Notes: generated by a model from the letters alone, not told the origin. 64,000 nucleotides of DNA from Maylandia zebra (GCF_041146795.1 NC_135173.1:56658865-56722864), one strand, 5' to 3'; positions 30,501 to 45,900 are shown, counted from the first letter of the stretch. Translations and numbers: made by a program.

Positions 30501-33500
30501 AAATCCTCTAGCTGCAAAACAAGTATATATCATCAGGCCTCCCCCATCCTGCTTGACAGTTGGTGTGAGGTGTTTGCGCTGATATGCTGTGCTTGTTTTT
30601 TGACTAAAATAATCTCCACTTTGACCTTGTCTGTCCGAAGAACATTGCTCCAGAAGTCTTTTTGTTGTTGTTGTTGTCGTTTTTTTTTTTTAACCACAGT
30701 CTATATAAAAGACAAGCACAGCCTCCTCTGTAGTTTATCTTCATGGTAATCTCTTTCTTGATCTTCCAGTGTCAGGAGTGACCATATTTAGACAAGAGCT
30801 TCAGTGGGCTGCCCACTAGGAGCTGTTGTGACCTGAGGGTTGTTTTGGCCAGCAGGAGTAGAAAACAGTATTCTTGAACGATGCGCAGCTCTCTTATACT
30901 CACCTATAAGCTTTTCCACAGTGTCCATGGGAGCAGGTGTGGACCACAAACAAATAGAGGCAAACGTGCTTTCTCTCTTTCTCAAGAGGGCCCACTATGT
31001 CTGCTTGTCTCTTCCTACGCATAATGTTAAATCACCTCTCAACCACCTTTCCTCTCAAAAAGGAGAGGTGGTTGTGGACCAAAAAAATATGATGGAACAA
31101 AAAACAATGCAGTTAAATACTTAAAACAATAAGTATCAGTCCTGAACCAGTTGTTATACATTAAATGTCAATAAATCTGTGTGTGAAGTTTTTTGATAGT
31201 TTGATTTGATGCGTGAATGCAAAGGTATTCATTTCAGTGTTTGAGCGAATTCAGGATCTTTCTGTGTTTTTAAAGTGTGACTCTTTGTTTGCATTTGTCT
31301 TCGAGGGTGGGTCACTCTGACTGGTTAATGCTAAATGTTTGGATTTTTAATCTGGATAACTTTCATTCCACATTAACATAGTGAATACATGTCATGGAGT
31401 ATGGCTATATCCTGGTAGTGGAATTGTATAATTCCATTTGTTTACAAAAGGCACCATAAATATTTCCAAACGTCCACTTTAGTGGCTTCAGTTTGCAGAG
31501 TCCTAACACAAAGCTGACAGCTGTAGGATACAGCTGTGTGTCTGTCAGAACATTTGCAGCCCTAACTAGAAGCATCAATGAAGTTCACACACGAGATATA
31601 AAGAAGAATCATCCTCATACAGTTTTTATGAAGCGAGAGAAACTCAAGCTATGGAAAAACTGTTCCTATTTAGGGAATACTCTATGAATTTTTATTGGAA
31701 ATTTGAAGACTAAAAAGAATGGTCTAAATCAAAGTAGCAGAGACTGAAGAATCTTCCTGCTCCTATGCTGTTAGATATAACCTGGAAGCCATACATTTTA
31801 GACATCCTGCTTGAAGAAGTATGATGGAAGTTTGAAGTTCTTATTAAGAAACTAAGACTAATATCATGCACCCTGATTTCATGAGTAGCAGTGGATGAAC
31901 TTAAGAAAGTTCCTGCTCACAGCCATTTTGATTCTTTACATTTGCCGTGGAAAACTTTGAGGTCAGAATTCAGAAATTTCAGACCATAAAGTCCTAGTCA
32001 ATAGTATTTGAAAAGCTCCAAACAAACCACTAGATCCTCCTTTTCCCATGATACAGCTAACTTCACATTTAAACTTTAAGCACAAGCCCAAACTTAGAAT
32101 ACCCAATATTGTATAACTGATAAGTGTTTTTCACTTGTTACGAAACTCTCTTCAGAGCCAAAGAGACATTAAACAACTGATTTCAAAGCCTCCCTGTGAC
32201 AAGTACACTAAACTTGCAGTGGCTCTTCAAGAAAAATTGTCCACCAGAAGTCCTTATCTCCAGTTCTCCTACTTTTTCCCCAACATGATTTATTTAGTTC
32301 TCACCCAATGAAGTGGAGTCTAACCTGTTTTTTTTTTACATTACCTCCAGCTCTGTCAATACACACCCACTTACTTTGATACATTCTCACAAACACATGC
32401 ACGCACACACACCAAAGCTCGCACGTCTCCGTTGTTTCTCACTGGACCAACATCAGGACTCTGCTCTTTGAAGCAGGAAAATTGGCATTCAACACGAATT
32501 GCTTACTTAGCAGTAAACAGCACGTCTGTCCAAGCCAGCCGTATGAGCGCAATGGAGGTGAGAGTGATGGTGTGTGTGATAATATTTGGATGAAAATGAC
32601 CTGTGGAGAATGGAGAGAGTGATTTAACAGTTATCTCTCCACAATATCCTCTTCACAGGTAGCTCTCAGCACACATAATCAACATACCCCTCTCTCATTA
32701 GTGCTAATAGGATAAAGAGTGGGCCCCCAGTCAGATGTGTGTGTGTGCGTGCGTGTGTGCGTGCGTGCCCTGACTGACAGCCAGCCCAATGCAGGCAGAC
32801 TGCAGTATATTAAACACAAGCGCAGATTGTTTTGCTACAAGAACTGTAACCCAACACAGTGGTTTGTCTTGGCAGGGAATCAAAGAGCAGGCTGGTAGGT
32901 ACAGTGTTAGTACAGGACAAAGGGGGCATTGTTGCAGGGTGAGCTTGCTCTCCCACCGTTGCTTTGCTTTGGGCTTTCAGCTACTTTGTCCGCAAGGAAG
33001 AACACCAACTGCTATCTAGTCACCTGGGAAAAAGGAGGCAGGATGTTAACAGCAGTCACTAATCTCTATTCTGTCTGATGGCCTTCACTGCTGCATGACT
33101 TCTGCTATTTGGTCTTTCATTTAATTCCTTTGTAGTTGCTATGTGTGTGAGTATGTGAGAGAGAGATATACAGGTTTGTAGTGACTTACGGAGTAAATTT
33201 TACAAAGCTCCCCCTATTGCTGAGAAAACCATGAAATTAGGAGCGTGCATGAATCCAAAATAGTTTTGACTTGATGTAAAAACTGTCTTAAGTTGCCTTC
33301 CAGGAGCCAGATGATATTCCACTGCAATATTCCGTCATTGCAAAATGCTTGGACTTGTTCATATTCAGCATTCAGTTTCCAAATAATAGTTTATCTCTGA
33401 ATATAACTTTAAAACTAAGGATCCAATTGATCAAAACACATTCATTTCTCTCAGAGTTTGCCTCAACTTGTTGTGTAGTCGATGTTGTGGGTACCTCTCT

Positions 33501-36500
33501 TTAAGCCTTTACACTTACAGTTTGACACTCCCTTTATGTTACTATTGATCAAGTGCCTTTGCTCTTTCAAGTGGGCCTCTTTGTCTTGAGTGGGAAGGTG
33601 GGGGGTGCTTTATAAAAGACACTACGGAATGAAGTCCCAAAAGCAGTGTATGTGGTAGTCGCCACTTTTGTTAAACCCGACGGGGCATGACTGGGGAAGC
33701 AAAACGCTTCCATATGGCTGTGGGACACAGGGTGAGCTGCTTCTGCCAGCATGGCCTGGCTCCCTCTGCTGTTTCTGGTAATGGCTTTTTAGTTACAGCA
33801 GACTGAAGATAATGACAGAACAGCACATCCTGTTATTTATTTCACTTGTTATCACTTATGTGTATTTGGTGACTTAGTAATACAGATGGAATGACTTTTT
33901 TTTTTAAATTCAGTGCGTCTTCCAGATTTTTATTTTCATGTCATCTGTAGAATATTCTAATTAAAATTACATTTTGTAGGGACTTGTGTGTATTTTTAGT
34001 GTAGGTGTATACACATGATACATAGAAATGTATTTAGGTGTGAATAAATGTAGGAAAATAAAGGATCCAGTATCTGATTTACAGTGACTTTTCAATATTG
34101 ATTATGATGTAGATTTTCTTCTTTAGAGTGTAAGAATACTGGATTTTGGGGCCCAATTCCAGCAGCAGTTTTGGGGTAGTAAAAAATGTATTCATCAGCA
34201 CACTGCTCCTCTGTGATGCAACGCTCCTACGTGTGCTACAGACAATACTAAGTGTGTTTTAAACAAAGAAGTTGAAGCCATTCTGTATGACATTCTGTTT
34301 AATGACACTATTTCTGAAGCTACCCAAGCATCTTTTTTGAGTGTTGTACTATATTACAAAAATAAAGTTTTACAGCCAGTATAAGAGTATGCCAATATCA
34401 GTATATTATATTGGCTGTAAATTAATGTTTAATGTTCCTTTCAAACATTCCCAGCCCAAAGAAATTTTAACATCTTAAAAGAAAACCAGGAGATATTCTC
34501 ATCTGAGGACATGGAACCAGTGAATTTGTATATAATATATAATTTCTAGTTATCATAGTGTCAAACTCCTCGAGAGAAAAGAAAAATCTATGTTCCCTCT
34601 GGCACTCTGCCACGTGCTCTAATCAAAGCTGTGTGTGTTTTAATCTTGTGAATGTCTTCTTAATTCGTTGAGTTGTTTAGTCTATAAAATGTTACCACAA
34701 TTTTCCAAAACCTGAGAGTAAATGTTTGTGGGAGAGTCAGTTTACGTTAATATAAAACAGAGGAAAACCAAATCTTCATGTTGGAGAAGGTTTTAGTTGA
34801 AAAACGACTATAAAGATTAATCCTTTTTCAAACGAGTTGCTGACTCGCTTTCCGTTGATTGACTAACTAATGAATTGACCGGCCCCTGTAGTTCTATTCT
34901 TCATCTGTTGGTCTTCTGCCACGTTGGGTCTGTTTCTCTTTCCACATTTCAAACATCTTTTCAGTATTTAAAACACCTTAAGAAAGCATTCCCTTAGCCT
35001 TGTGGACAGTTTACCTTAAATGAGACATCAGACACTAATTATCCGACCAAGCTGCAGACAATATGTCACTGTGAATTAATTGGCTGCACTTGTCTCTTGT
35101 CATTGGTCATAACCCAGTGCGTTCTCAGGGAAAGGTTGCAGAGATCATGAAAGCATTCAGCGCTGCATTTGTACAGAAACCTGCTTGAGATAATCCAGTT
35201 CTTGGCAGCAGAGTTGTGTATGTTTTGGAACTGCCAGGTTTACACATCTCTGGACCACTGTAGCATGTCTGCACCATATGGGGCACTTGCTTGCTGGAAA
35301 CAGGTCCATACAGCAATGCATATCTAAGATGTGTGAAGTTTTGAGGGTTTTTTTGTTTGTTTGTTTTATATAATTCAAAGTGAATAAAAAGCAAAAGTGA
35401 GGCTTGGAGTGAGGCTTGGACTGTAATCAACATCATCATCTGATACTGTGCACATTTATGTCTTATTCTCTCATAAAGGCAAAATATTTAAGTGAAGTAG
35501 AAAATGTGAAACTAAGTATAATTCATACAGTTAATACTCTATGACATTAATGAGTTACTTCCAGCATAACTGATTAGATGAAGGCTAAAGCATCGTTTCA
35601 GAAATTAGGCAGGTGAAGCACTCTAAAAAGGAACCTTGGTCCACTGCGTTGACCTAGATCACTTTGCAAAGTCCTGCAAATTCCTGCGTTGAGGTTAGAT
35701 TCTTCAACTCCAGCTCACAGTTCTCCTTGGCTTTTGACCAAGCCATGGAGTGCCCCCCGAGGGGAGTTCACCCAGCCACCTTGTTATTCTAGCACATTCA
35801 TCCACATCACTTGCTCAGTCATTAGACTGGATTTAATCCAACGTAGCAAAGAGAAGCTGCTGCTGCCACCCTTGTGGTGTACTTACTCTAAACAACTCTG
35901 AGGTGTTAAATTTTACTTTTAGACATACTTTTGACCCATCTTAATCACGCTGTGGCCACATTTTAAGTGAAAACTGTTTGATTTCTGTCAGTATTTACAT
36001 TTCGTGAAAGCCATTTGAAGGCAAGATGAGAATACAAAGAAATCCAAAAAAGGATAGCACAGCGTGCTTGTCTATTTTGGAAAAACTATTGAATTTTTGA
36101 TGAACCATACAGTCATCACTTTACTATTTTTAAGGTTGTCAAATTCCTGTGTCAGCCTCAGACTCCTGCCAGACACTGGAGTATTAAATGCAAGGTTCGG
36201 AATCATGAGTACTTGGTCTACTGCCAATCACTTCATATGCTTTCTTTATGAAAAGTTAATCATCCACAGCTCTCTGGTTTTCACATTTCTTGAATTTTCA
36301 GAAGGAGTGACAGTAGCTGGCAGCCCCAAAGTACACTCAGACCGCAGGGGCTAGTAGGGAGTCACAAGAAAGATTGATAATATATCTAGTCCTGCCAGTT
36401 TTGGTCTGTTTATCTGGCAACAAATGACAACAGATGAGTGCCTCTCCGATTGGCCTTGTTTTTTAAAATGATTGTTAAATTCGTCTCTCCTGCTGGCAAA

Positions 36501-39500
36501 TAGATTGCCTTATTGAGTAAAGGGATGGGTAGACTTGCAGAAATGGGACAAGAAGGAGCTACCCTGTGCTTTGTCTATCCTTTATTCTCTTCTTCAGTTA
36601 TTCTTGCCTTGCAATGAATGAAGTGTTGTTAAAGTGTTATTTTCTTTTGGGTTTTTTTCCTTGTTTTTTGCTGAACCTGAGTTATAAATGTCCATCTTAA
36701 CATTGATAATGCTGGCTGCCTAAAAAAAAATCTATGACTAAAACATGCGTTTACATACATTAGACAAAACATTGTGATTCGGACTGGGCAACAAGTGTAG
36801 AAACAGAGTAGTTTGTTGTGTTATGATGTGAGGGTCTTGGGAGGAATTTGCTGAGCCCTGAGGGGAGTCCTAACAGGTGTTGGTGGGGCTTTTCCTGTCC
36901 TTTCTGCCCTTTTTTTCTTTATTGGCACCATGGTTATGGGGCTGATTGTTCAGCTGTTGCCTTGGATACATCTCCTGTTTTCCTAATGGCAACATGTCAA
37001 GGCAGGCCAAAAATGATCACGTAGTCCAGTGTGTTCTTTACTCAAAAATAGGCTCGCAAAATCCTTCCTATTAATGCCCATTAATGCCAGAGAAGTGTCA
37101 GGGATGATGTTCCTATAAAACCCACAAGATTAAAGATTAAAGGCCATTTGGAAATCCCAAATGTATGATCATCAGTACTGCCAAAACTACAGAATCTCCT
37201 CACTATTAAATGAATGGGGAGCTTCTGTATAAGGATAATATAATATAGTGTACTGCACAGCCTTTGCCAACAAGTCTTTACTATTAGAATGGTCACCTGA
37301 GCTCAGTGAGCTGTGAAAGATGGCTACTGCCACTAGTAAAATAACAACAACAATAATAATAACAAAAACTTGTGAAAAGCAACATGCCTGCAGCCTATGT
37401 GACTTTTTGGAGGCAGGTAAATTTGTGTTGACTAGGTGCACTCAAAAAAAAAAGTATTAAATAAATCATAGAAAGGATTTCCACGCGATTAAATTGCTTT
37501 ATTTTAGCATTATGCAGTTCTATTATTCCAACTTAATGTACTTCAGTTGGACCAACTTATGATGAATCAACTTATTTAATGCAGTTGAGTCCAACTTAGT
37601 TTAACCCATGCAAATTACATTAGTCCAACAAAAGTAGTTGCTGCTAATAGAAAGCCATTTATTAATGCTGAAATCCTTTCCATGATTAAGTTCATTTAAA
37701 GGGTTATTTTTTTGAAATGTTAAAAAAAATTAGAGTCTGGATAACATAAAACTTGCCGGTCTATTGCAGGGCTAACACAGAGAACAATTTGCAGTCACAT
37801 TGACACTTATGGGTAATTTAGAATTACCATTTAACCTAACCCCACTAACTGCATGTCTTTGGACTGTGGGAGGAAGTCAGAGTATCCGGAGAGAACCAAT
37901 GCAGGCCAGATGGTTGATTTGAACTCAGGACCTTCTTCTTGTGAGGCAACAGTGCTAAGCAGTGCACCACCGAGCTGTCAATGATTATTTACAACAAGTA
38001 CACAAATAACAAGGAAAGATATAGATAGATATAGATTTTTTTTTATATATATATATATTTTTTTGTCAATATACAATAATGATAGCATACACGTGGTGTG
38101 TGTAGGCTTTTCTGCCTCTTAAAACCTCAGTGATTTTCTTTTGGTTTGAAATCTCATGTGATCTTGTGGTATCGTGTCCAGGCAACTAACCACTCCTGCA
38201 AGACTGTATCATATCATTTCAACAAGATCTTATATGATTCACCATATAAACATAAAATTCTTTTGATCAAATTTAGTGCCATCAGCATTAATCTCGCTGT
38301 AACCGTGGTAACTTGTTAACGGAGATTTGCCGCGTTAATGCAGTTATGGCGTTAACGTCATTTTAGCAAGATTAACGCTGACAGCACTAATTAAATTACA
38401 ATTTAGACTCTTCTAAATGTAAGAACCACCCAAATTCACTTTTTTGAGTGTTTGGCTAAAGAGGCTAAAACCTCAATCTTCAGCTGGTCAACCCTGTGAT
38501 GTTTCAGTGTCCACAGCAGTATATATTCCTAGCAGCTAATTTCAATTAAAAGGTCTAATATTTTTTTAACTTGATAAACATTAGCATTCCTAGCACCAGC
38601 ATCCTTCAATCCTTGCATGCCTTTCCTGAATATGGTTAGACAGTACCAGTGAAATAGTCAATACACGGAACAAAGGTTTTAGTCCCTGGCTACATTCGAT
38701 ACCAATATTATTCCCAAGTATTAGCCATTGTACCCAAATCGTATCAGATGATAGCAGACAAGTTTTGAAATTGTTACCAAGAAGTACAAAAAATTGATAG
38801 AACATTGCATAAATGGGAAGAGCAGGATCAAGCATTTTTTTGAAACTTGATCCGTACTACTAGTAAGGCTGTTAAACCCTCGTTTGTTGTGTGTGTGACT
38901 TTTTTAAAACATCTTAATGAAAGTGCAATATTAAATTATTGAAGCTCAGCTTGCATTTGCACAATCTTTGTTAAATCTGACAGTTGGTATTAAAAAGGTT
39001 TGTTGTTGCCTTCATCACCTTAAAAAAAACAAAATAGTTAACTGGCCACCTACTGCAGTAATTCTGCAGTAACGTGGATGGAGAGTTTTCTGCTATCATT
39101 TTAATCAAAGAGTACCACCAGAGAGACAAAAACCCATTCATCATGTGGGAGTGTGAATGGCAGCTGGAGTCTTCAAATTATTACGTTCTTTGCCCACCTA
39201 TGGGTTTTCACATCTGTGTTGCATTACAATGCTTTATGTAAAATATGTCTTAGAAAAGAGGTTTGTTGTTATTGATTCTTCTGTAGACTGAGCTGAGCAA
39301 GCAACATCCTCGCATAGGCAGTGTCTGATTCTGCCAACCAGTTTCTACCCTTGGCAACTTAGTTTGGATTCAGCTGAAGCAATTTTTTTTTCTTGATACT
39401 GACCTCAAAATAGAGGACTAACAACTGTATGTCTGACTGATTCCTTATGTGTATCCTCAGAAGAACCAGGAAAGCTAACAAGGAAGAGACATGACATCAA

Positions 39501-42500
39501 GTCAGACACAGCTGTTAATATTTGCTGAGCCACTTACAGTTAAAATATCACTCAGTTTGATGCCTCAGTACTTTGCCACAGACAATGTCAGAGAATTAAA
39601 CAAATATAGCACTAGCTACAAACACAAGAATCAAAGTTCCACATAAAAGGAAAGAGAAAGGATATAAATGAATGTCTGTCCAGAAAAGCAGATGTAGGAA
39701 ACAAAAGCAGCCATTGTTTGGTCTGGAGATGCCTCAGATGTTTCTAGGCCAGGGGCCCAGACTGTGCAGCTTACCTGTGCTTTGTGGCTCTGCAAGTGAA
39801 TGGGATGAAACAGAGCTGTCAGGCAGTACAAAAATATTATCATTTCTTAACATAACATATCTGCTCTGTAACTGGCAGAAGTCTCAGTCATATGATGGGG
39901 AACAATAATCAGCATTGCTGGCCTTGTATGAGCTGGGCTGCAGGCCGCCTGCCAAAAAGGACACCACCTTGGAGTTAAGGAAGTGAGGATGTGCCTTGGC
40001 CTGCCTCTGTCATCCAGTTAAAGGTTTTACAAGGGTGGCTAGCCAGGAGAGGAGTGCCTGGGATAGTTATTGCAGTGCCACTTGAGCAGAGGAAGTATAA
40101 AGTTTTTTATTACTTCTGCCACTCAGAGCATTGTGTATTTTATGTATCGAAAAACATTCATATTTAACTTCATACAACTTGTGTAGTGCTCTGATTTATA
40201 TGCAAATTAAATATGTGCATGTTCTTTTGTACAAATATGAACATGATACTGACCTCATTAACAAATTTTGTTGAGGTCAAATTTAGCTTTAGATTGCCAA
40301 AAAAAAAAAGTACTGTAAATCAGTTTTAAAAACCAACCCCAGAGATTCATCGCTTTCCATTTATATCGCAAAAGGGATGAGTTTATGGTCTGAAACACAG
40401 CTTTGGTTCTTCAGCAGGTCAGGTTGAGCGGTTTGGAGACAAAGTTAGAGAGTGAGACATTTAGAACATGTGTCAAGGAGAGAGACTGAATATATTACAC
40501 ACATAGGATGCTGAAGATGGAGCTGCCGGGCAGGAAGAAATGAGAGGGACCTGAAGGAAGTTCATGGATGTAGTGAAGGGCATGCAGCTGGTTGGTGTGA
40601 CAGAGGAGGATGCAAGTGGTAGGGTGAGATGCAAGCAGATCTCTAAAGGAAGCAGTCGAAAAAAGAGGAAGATGATTTTGGCTTTAGACTGACTGGCTTT
40701 GACATGGTTCTTGTTAGTTATTACCTGTGACTTGACTTGGAAAGTGTCTAAATCATCCTGGGATTAGATTTTTGAGTTCTTGATCTTCACTTGAGACCAA
40801 AGTTCAAATTCCAGACTCGCCTCTCTCCACTTTGGTCTTGACCACAATAAAAAGATGGGTAATACCCACTGTGACATCATCCACTGGTTAGTGAAGTCCT
40901 GTTTGAAGTGTCAAGTTGAGTGATTTTGCTGTCACCATTTGGATGTTTTGAAACGCGATCAGATGAGCGAAGAACCGATTTGACTGAGAAATTGGGGGAC
41001 ACTGGTCGTTTGCAGGCTAGCGTCTTGTTTGACTCTAAATGGGAACTATAATTTAAAAAGTGAACATCATGTTGCATTCAGTAAGACTTCAAACAAGCAA
41101 CTAAGGGCACAAACTCTCGAGGAAAGTGTTTTCTGTTTACTGAACCAACACCAGCTTTTCCATGTGCCTTCTTTATTCTGTGTTTCGTATGTGTGCCCAC
41201 CATAATGACAAGTAGCAACTTGTTTATAAAGACATTTAATATTCTTGAAACGTAAAAAAAATGTATGCCTTGTGTTTGTTTTGCGATGAAGCCAGTGGAG
41301 CCAAATGTCTGTTCAAACTATTCTCTTCTTGTTTGTAATGGATGACTTTTTTCTTTGGGCCTGCCGCTCTGGGATTCTTCTCGTCTGTTAACAAGTGTAT
41401 TCCTTTTATAACAGATGTATACGTTGAGTTTATGATCTCAAAACTGTATTTCTCCATTTACAGTGATGAATTACGGAAAGAGGCGCGACAGTTGAAGAAA
41501 GAACTGCAGGCCATAAAGCAAAGAAAAGAAGAAAGTTCAAAACCTGCAAAAGATGAAGTCAAGGAGGGTATGTGTGCAAATGTTTAATCCCCTACATGCA
41601 CTCTTAAGTGTCCTGGTGTAACCCATTATATTTTACATTTATTGGTGGCAGATGATATAGTGGGTGTATATTATATGTATATAATATATATTTATAGGTT
41701 TAGGGTTTTTTTTTAATGATCTTTAAAAGTAGATTTAAGTGTGAAGTAAGTCTCTAGGAGGGTGGTCTGTGCTACATTCTCTGCTAATGGACACTGAGAC
41801 AGGCAACCCTCTGATTTTGTCAATTAGTTGCAGACGTCTATTTCCCCCCCACCACCTAAACGGCCTGCATTTTTGTGTTGAAGCTTTCTGAAAATTGCAT
41901 GGGTAAAAATTGTTGAGTGGCCGCCATGGTTGCACATCAAACCCAATGTGTTTGTTAGTTTGCAGCTTTGGCCCAACTAAATTCTGTACAAATCTGCCCC
42001 CAAATCTCCTCTGGTCTTCACCACACTCCAGTCTGTCATAATGCCGTCAATCACTGGATTTTTGCTGACGCTGAAACGCATTTTTGAGAATTACAAAAAC
42101 CACTCAGACACAGAGGTTAGCCTGAGGTTGTGTGTGTTGTTGTGCAACAAAACAAAGTGGTTTACAGGGGGTGTCTGCAGGGAGCAGCCTAAGTGTGGGA
42201 TTACCACCAGCCAAAATTTACAAAAGTCCACGAAGAGCTCAAACATTGTTTTTGTCTCCACAAACACTGATGGAGTCATGCTTTTAAGTAGAAACACAGA
42301 CCCTAATGTTTATTTGCTGCCAATTGGCGGCATGATTTTAGATTAAAGAGGACAAGATCCAGTCACTATGTTGTACTCCAATACTATCATTAACTACAAT
42401 TCTTTTGCTCTCTCTAAATTTGAGTTGTTCTCAATTATATCTCTGTTCTAACACTCAAGAAGACGTAGTCTCTAAAAAAAAAATCCACTTATTGATTCAG

Positions 42501-42857
42501 GTGTTGAGATGGTAGCAGCCTTGCATTGTTATACCTGATGGCGAGTAGCCTAAGCTCCTCTATTATCTTACAAGGTATTTAAATTCAGCCAGGGGCCTTT
42601 GTTTTGTTCTTTCCTGTCAGCTTAGCCAGAGGCAGGGGTTTCTTTTAAAGAGTTCCTCGTTACATTTTTGTGTTGGAAACAAAAGTTAATTCCATTAAAT
42701 GGAATGGATAGATGTCACGGCCCAATGGCCGCTGCAGGGGAGACGGATGTCTGCTTAAATGCAGTAAATCTTGTAACTCCACTCAGCCACAGACGAGCAC
42801 TGTGGTGAGGTTTTTGTTTTATCTCATCTCACTGGAGAAGCTGTGCGGCAATAAGGG

Positions 42858-42916
<59 letters not shown>

Positions 42917-45900
42917 CAATGCCATCCCTTTAAGCTAAAAAATTTTTCCTGATTCTGCTTTGACCACTTTGTTAAGGTCAGCGTCTGGTGCCATTCGCTC
43001 ACATGTCTCTTTAATTGGTCAGTGCTGACTCAGTGAACACATGATGCTTGTTTGAATTATTTTGCATCTGTAACAAATCATTGGGGGGGTTGTCATATAA
43101 TCCACTAGATATGTTCTTGGTAAATTATGTCATCTGAGATATGGCAAAACAGGAAAGTCATGATGGCATCTCCAAATTCCCATTTTCTGCAGCTGACAGT
43201 GGAAAGTCCTAGAGATGATCAGTTTACTATCACTTACAAGGCAGTTAAGATTATCAAAGATTATTCTACTGCAAGTAATTGAATACTTGAAATAACATAA
43301 AAATAAATAAAAATAATAATAATAATAATAGTAATTTATTGTGCCTGCACTAAAATATTCTTAAATGCATATTCTTCAGCCTGTAATATACCATCAGTGT
43401 GTATATGATTCTTGATCTGCATGCCTGCCTGATGTCATTCTGTGTCCATTCATTATCCTCACTCACCGTTGTGCCTGGCATTAAACTTGATTGGCCTGAA
43501 ATGCAAACCGTCTCTTCAGAATTCACCTTTAACACACAGTTTAGTTCATCACAATCATCACTTCAGTTTTCTCTTCAGCTTTCACAGAAATTATAGCATG
43601 TTCCTGCAGTCTGGATTTCTCTTTCTTGGCATGACCACTGGGTACCAGAGCCAAAAATAAGAGAGGCATTCTGAAACTACTGTCCATTCAAAACCCTCTA
43701 AAATGATGTGGCAGCATACTGTATCCCACTTAGATATTATACAGGTCTGCGTGTGTATTCCTGGCGTTGTATTACACTGGTGGCTTGTCAGTCATGTTGT
43801 TCATTTTTAGGACATGTATCAATTGAATGCTATATGAAATGCCAAATACTGTGATTGGAATTATTATTTTAACTGCTCAGCAGATCAACTGGGAGTCTTA
43901 GACCAGCTTGATTGTTTTTTTTCAAAACACATCTCTGGTATTTTCATCCACTTTAAACCCTCAAAAGCACTGCTCAGATAAAATAAGGTAACTTATTGCC
44001 TTGTTTTTTTTCTTTTTTTAGTCAGATATTTTCCTAATTTGATAGCATGCGATCAAATTAGATGTTTTTACTGTTTGATTACAGTAAAAACATCTATTAT
44101 GTCATCTCAATGACACCCAGGAAGCAAGTACAAGTACAACATGGTGACCAGAGGACACAGAAAACTGATAACATTCAGTGACAACGGGCAGCATAACCAC
44201 TAGAAACATTATGTTGCCACTTAAACATTTCTCTGCTTTGAGGCAAGCAATTGAACCTACTGCCAATTAGAGGGTTACCTAGGCAACTCGAGACAAAAAT
44301 GTTCGCTAGCAACCAGCAGGTACAGAGCAATGCAAGTCAGGGAATTGAATCTGAATTGCCAACGACTCTGAAACCTGCCAGTAGGGAACATATGATAGAG
44401 TAGTATAAATTAGAGGCTTACCTAGGCAACAGATGCCTGGGATGTCCACTAGTTACCAATCATCAGCTACAAAGTGATGCAAGTAAATCACAAGCACATC
44501 ATTTCTTGCATGTACTCTCAATGATGGAGTCCCTTTAGTTTTCGTAATGTCTTGCTTATTTTGTTTATGAATCACAAAAGGCAGTATATCACTGAATTGT
44601 GGTTACTTTAGTAAGGCATGTGTCATGCATCTATACAACAGCAACACAAAGCCATCTAAAAATTCATTTCAGAGAGGTTTTTTTGTGTTTCTTTTTAAAC
44701 AATCAGCAGAGCAGCTTTTAAGTTTACACAGTTTACTCAGTTTAACTACCTGTATTTATTACTTCTTATTGTGCCACTTGGACTTTGTTAAAAACTCCTG
44801 ATTGTTTAACAGAGAATGGGGAAAACTTGATCCTGTAAAAGGGGCGTTTGTCGTCCACAACACACCTCGGTTGCTATAACAGCAGCTTGATTTGTAGCTC
44901 TCTAGATCCCAGGTGACAGGAAAGGGGAGGAATATAATTTAAAATGTCATCAAACTCAGGGATAGTCAGTGACAACAGCTGGAGAAGGGATGTGTGTTCT
45001 TCGCGCATGACCTCAGGGCATCATCAGTCAGCATCCGGCATGTCATAGGTTGCAGCAGAGGTGACTGGGCAAGAGATGGAGGAAGATCACGTGTTTGTGT
45101 CATAAATCAAGTCAGAAAAAGGGCTGCCCCTCTAAGCAGCACAACAGACTTCAGTAATGACACCAGTCAAGTGGGGGAAAGTGTTATACTTTGATTTTTT
45201 CCCCCCTTTTTTTGTGATCTGTGTGCATTTGGTTTGGAAATTAAGTGATTTCTTATTTGGCGTTATTTGCAAAGGATCCACCAGAATTTCACTCACCAAA
45301 ACTGAAGCACTCACTTCTTGAATCAGCTGTACTGTACCACGAAGCAAGTTACATTATTCAGTTCAGTTTTTGTTTGTATAGCACCAAATCACAACAACAG
45401 TTACTTCAAGGTGCTTTATATTGTAAAGTAAAGAGAGAAACATCAGACAACTCCCTTTGAGCAGTTGGTGACAGTGGGAAGGAAAAACTCCCTTTTAACA
45501 AGATAAAACCTCCGGCAGACCCAGGCCCAGGGAGGGCGATGTCTTAACATTTGGTTTGGAGCAACTCCTTCTAATTTTCTTAAAGTGCATAATGAATTAT
45601 TGTTTAAAGACACACAAATAGTTTTTTTTTCTTTTTCTTTTTGTAGTTATAACACATTTGTATTTGTCTTTTATTCAAACCAAGATTGACCAATGACTTA
45701 CATGAAACATGACCTGTCCAGTTTGTTATTCTATTTTTTTTAATCATATTCTCCTGAGAACCAAGGAAAAGGGAATCTCCCCATTGCACTTTTTTGTGAT
45801 TTCTTTCTTCTTTTACAGCTAAAAGACGCCACTCAAACACATGCGATATCAATGGAAAGCTCCTCTATTTAGTACTTTAGGACTTAGTAGGTTACCTGAA

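Larger units (their letters stand above)
28625..41463 (+). other. cwc27: cwc27 intron 10 (12.8 kb)
   Basis: Donor CAG|GTATGT and acceptor ATTTACAG|TG join exons 10 and 11 in phase 2. Recognised contents are listed separately: a Tc1 relic (30060-30790), two MITEs near 37.5 and 38.3 kb, a SINE-like copy and an RTE fragment. The remainder (for example 31.1-37.4 kb) shows no gene. Some complex, repeat-free DNA around 32490-32730 and 36340-37000 might be conserved non-coding sequence. Confidence 0.7.

Noticed and set aside
42861-42912. CRISPR-like periodicity
   Set aside because: It is a plain CA microsatellite with no spacers; the window is eukaryotic and has no CRISPR array.
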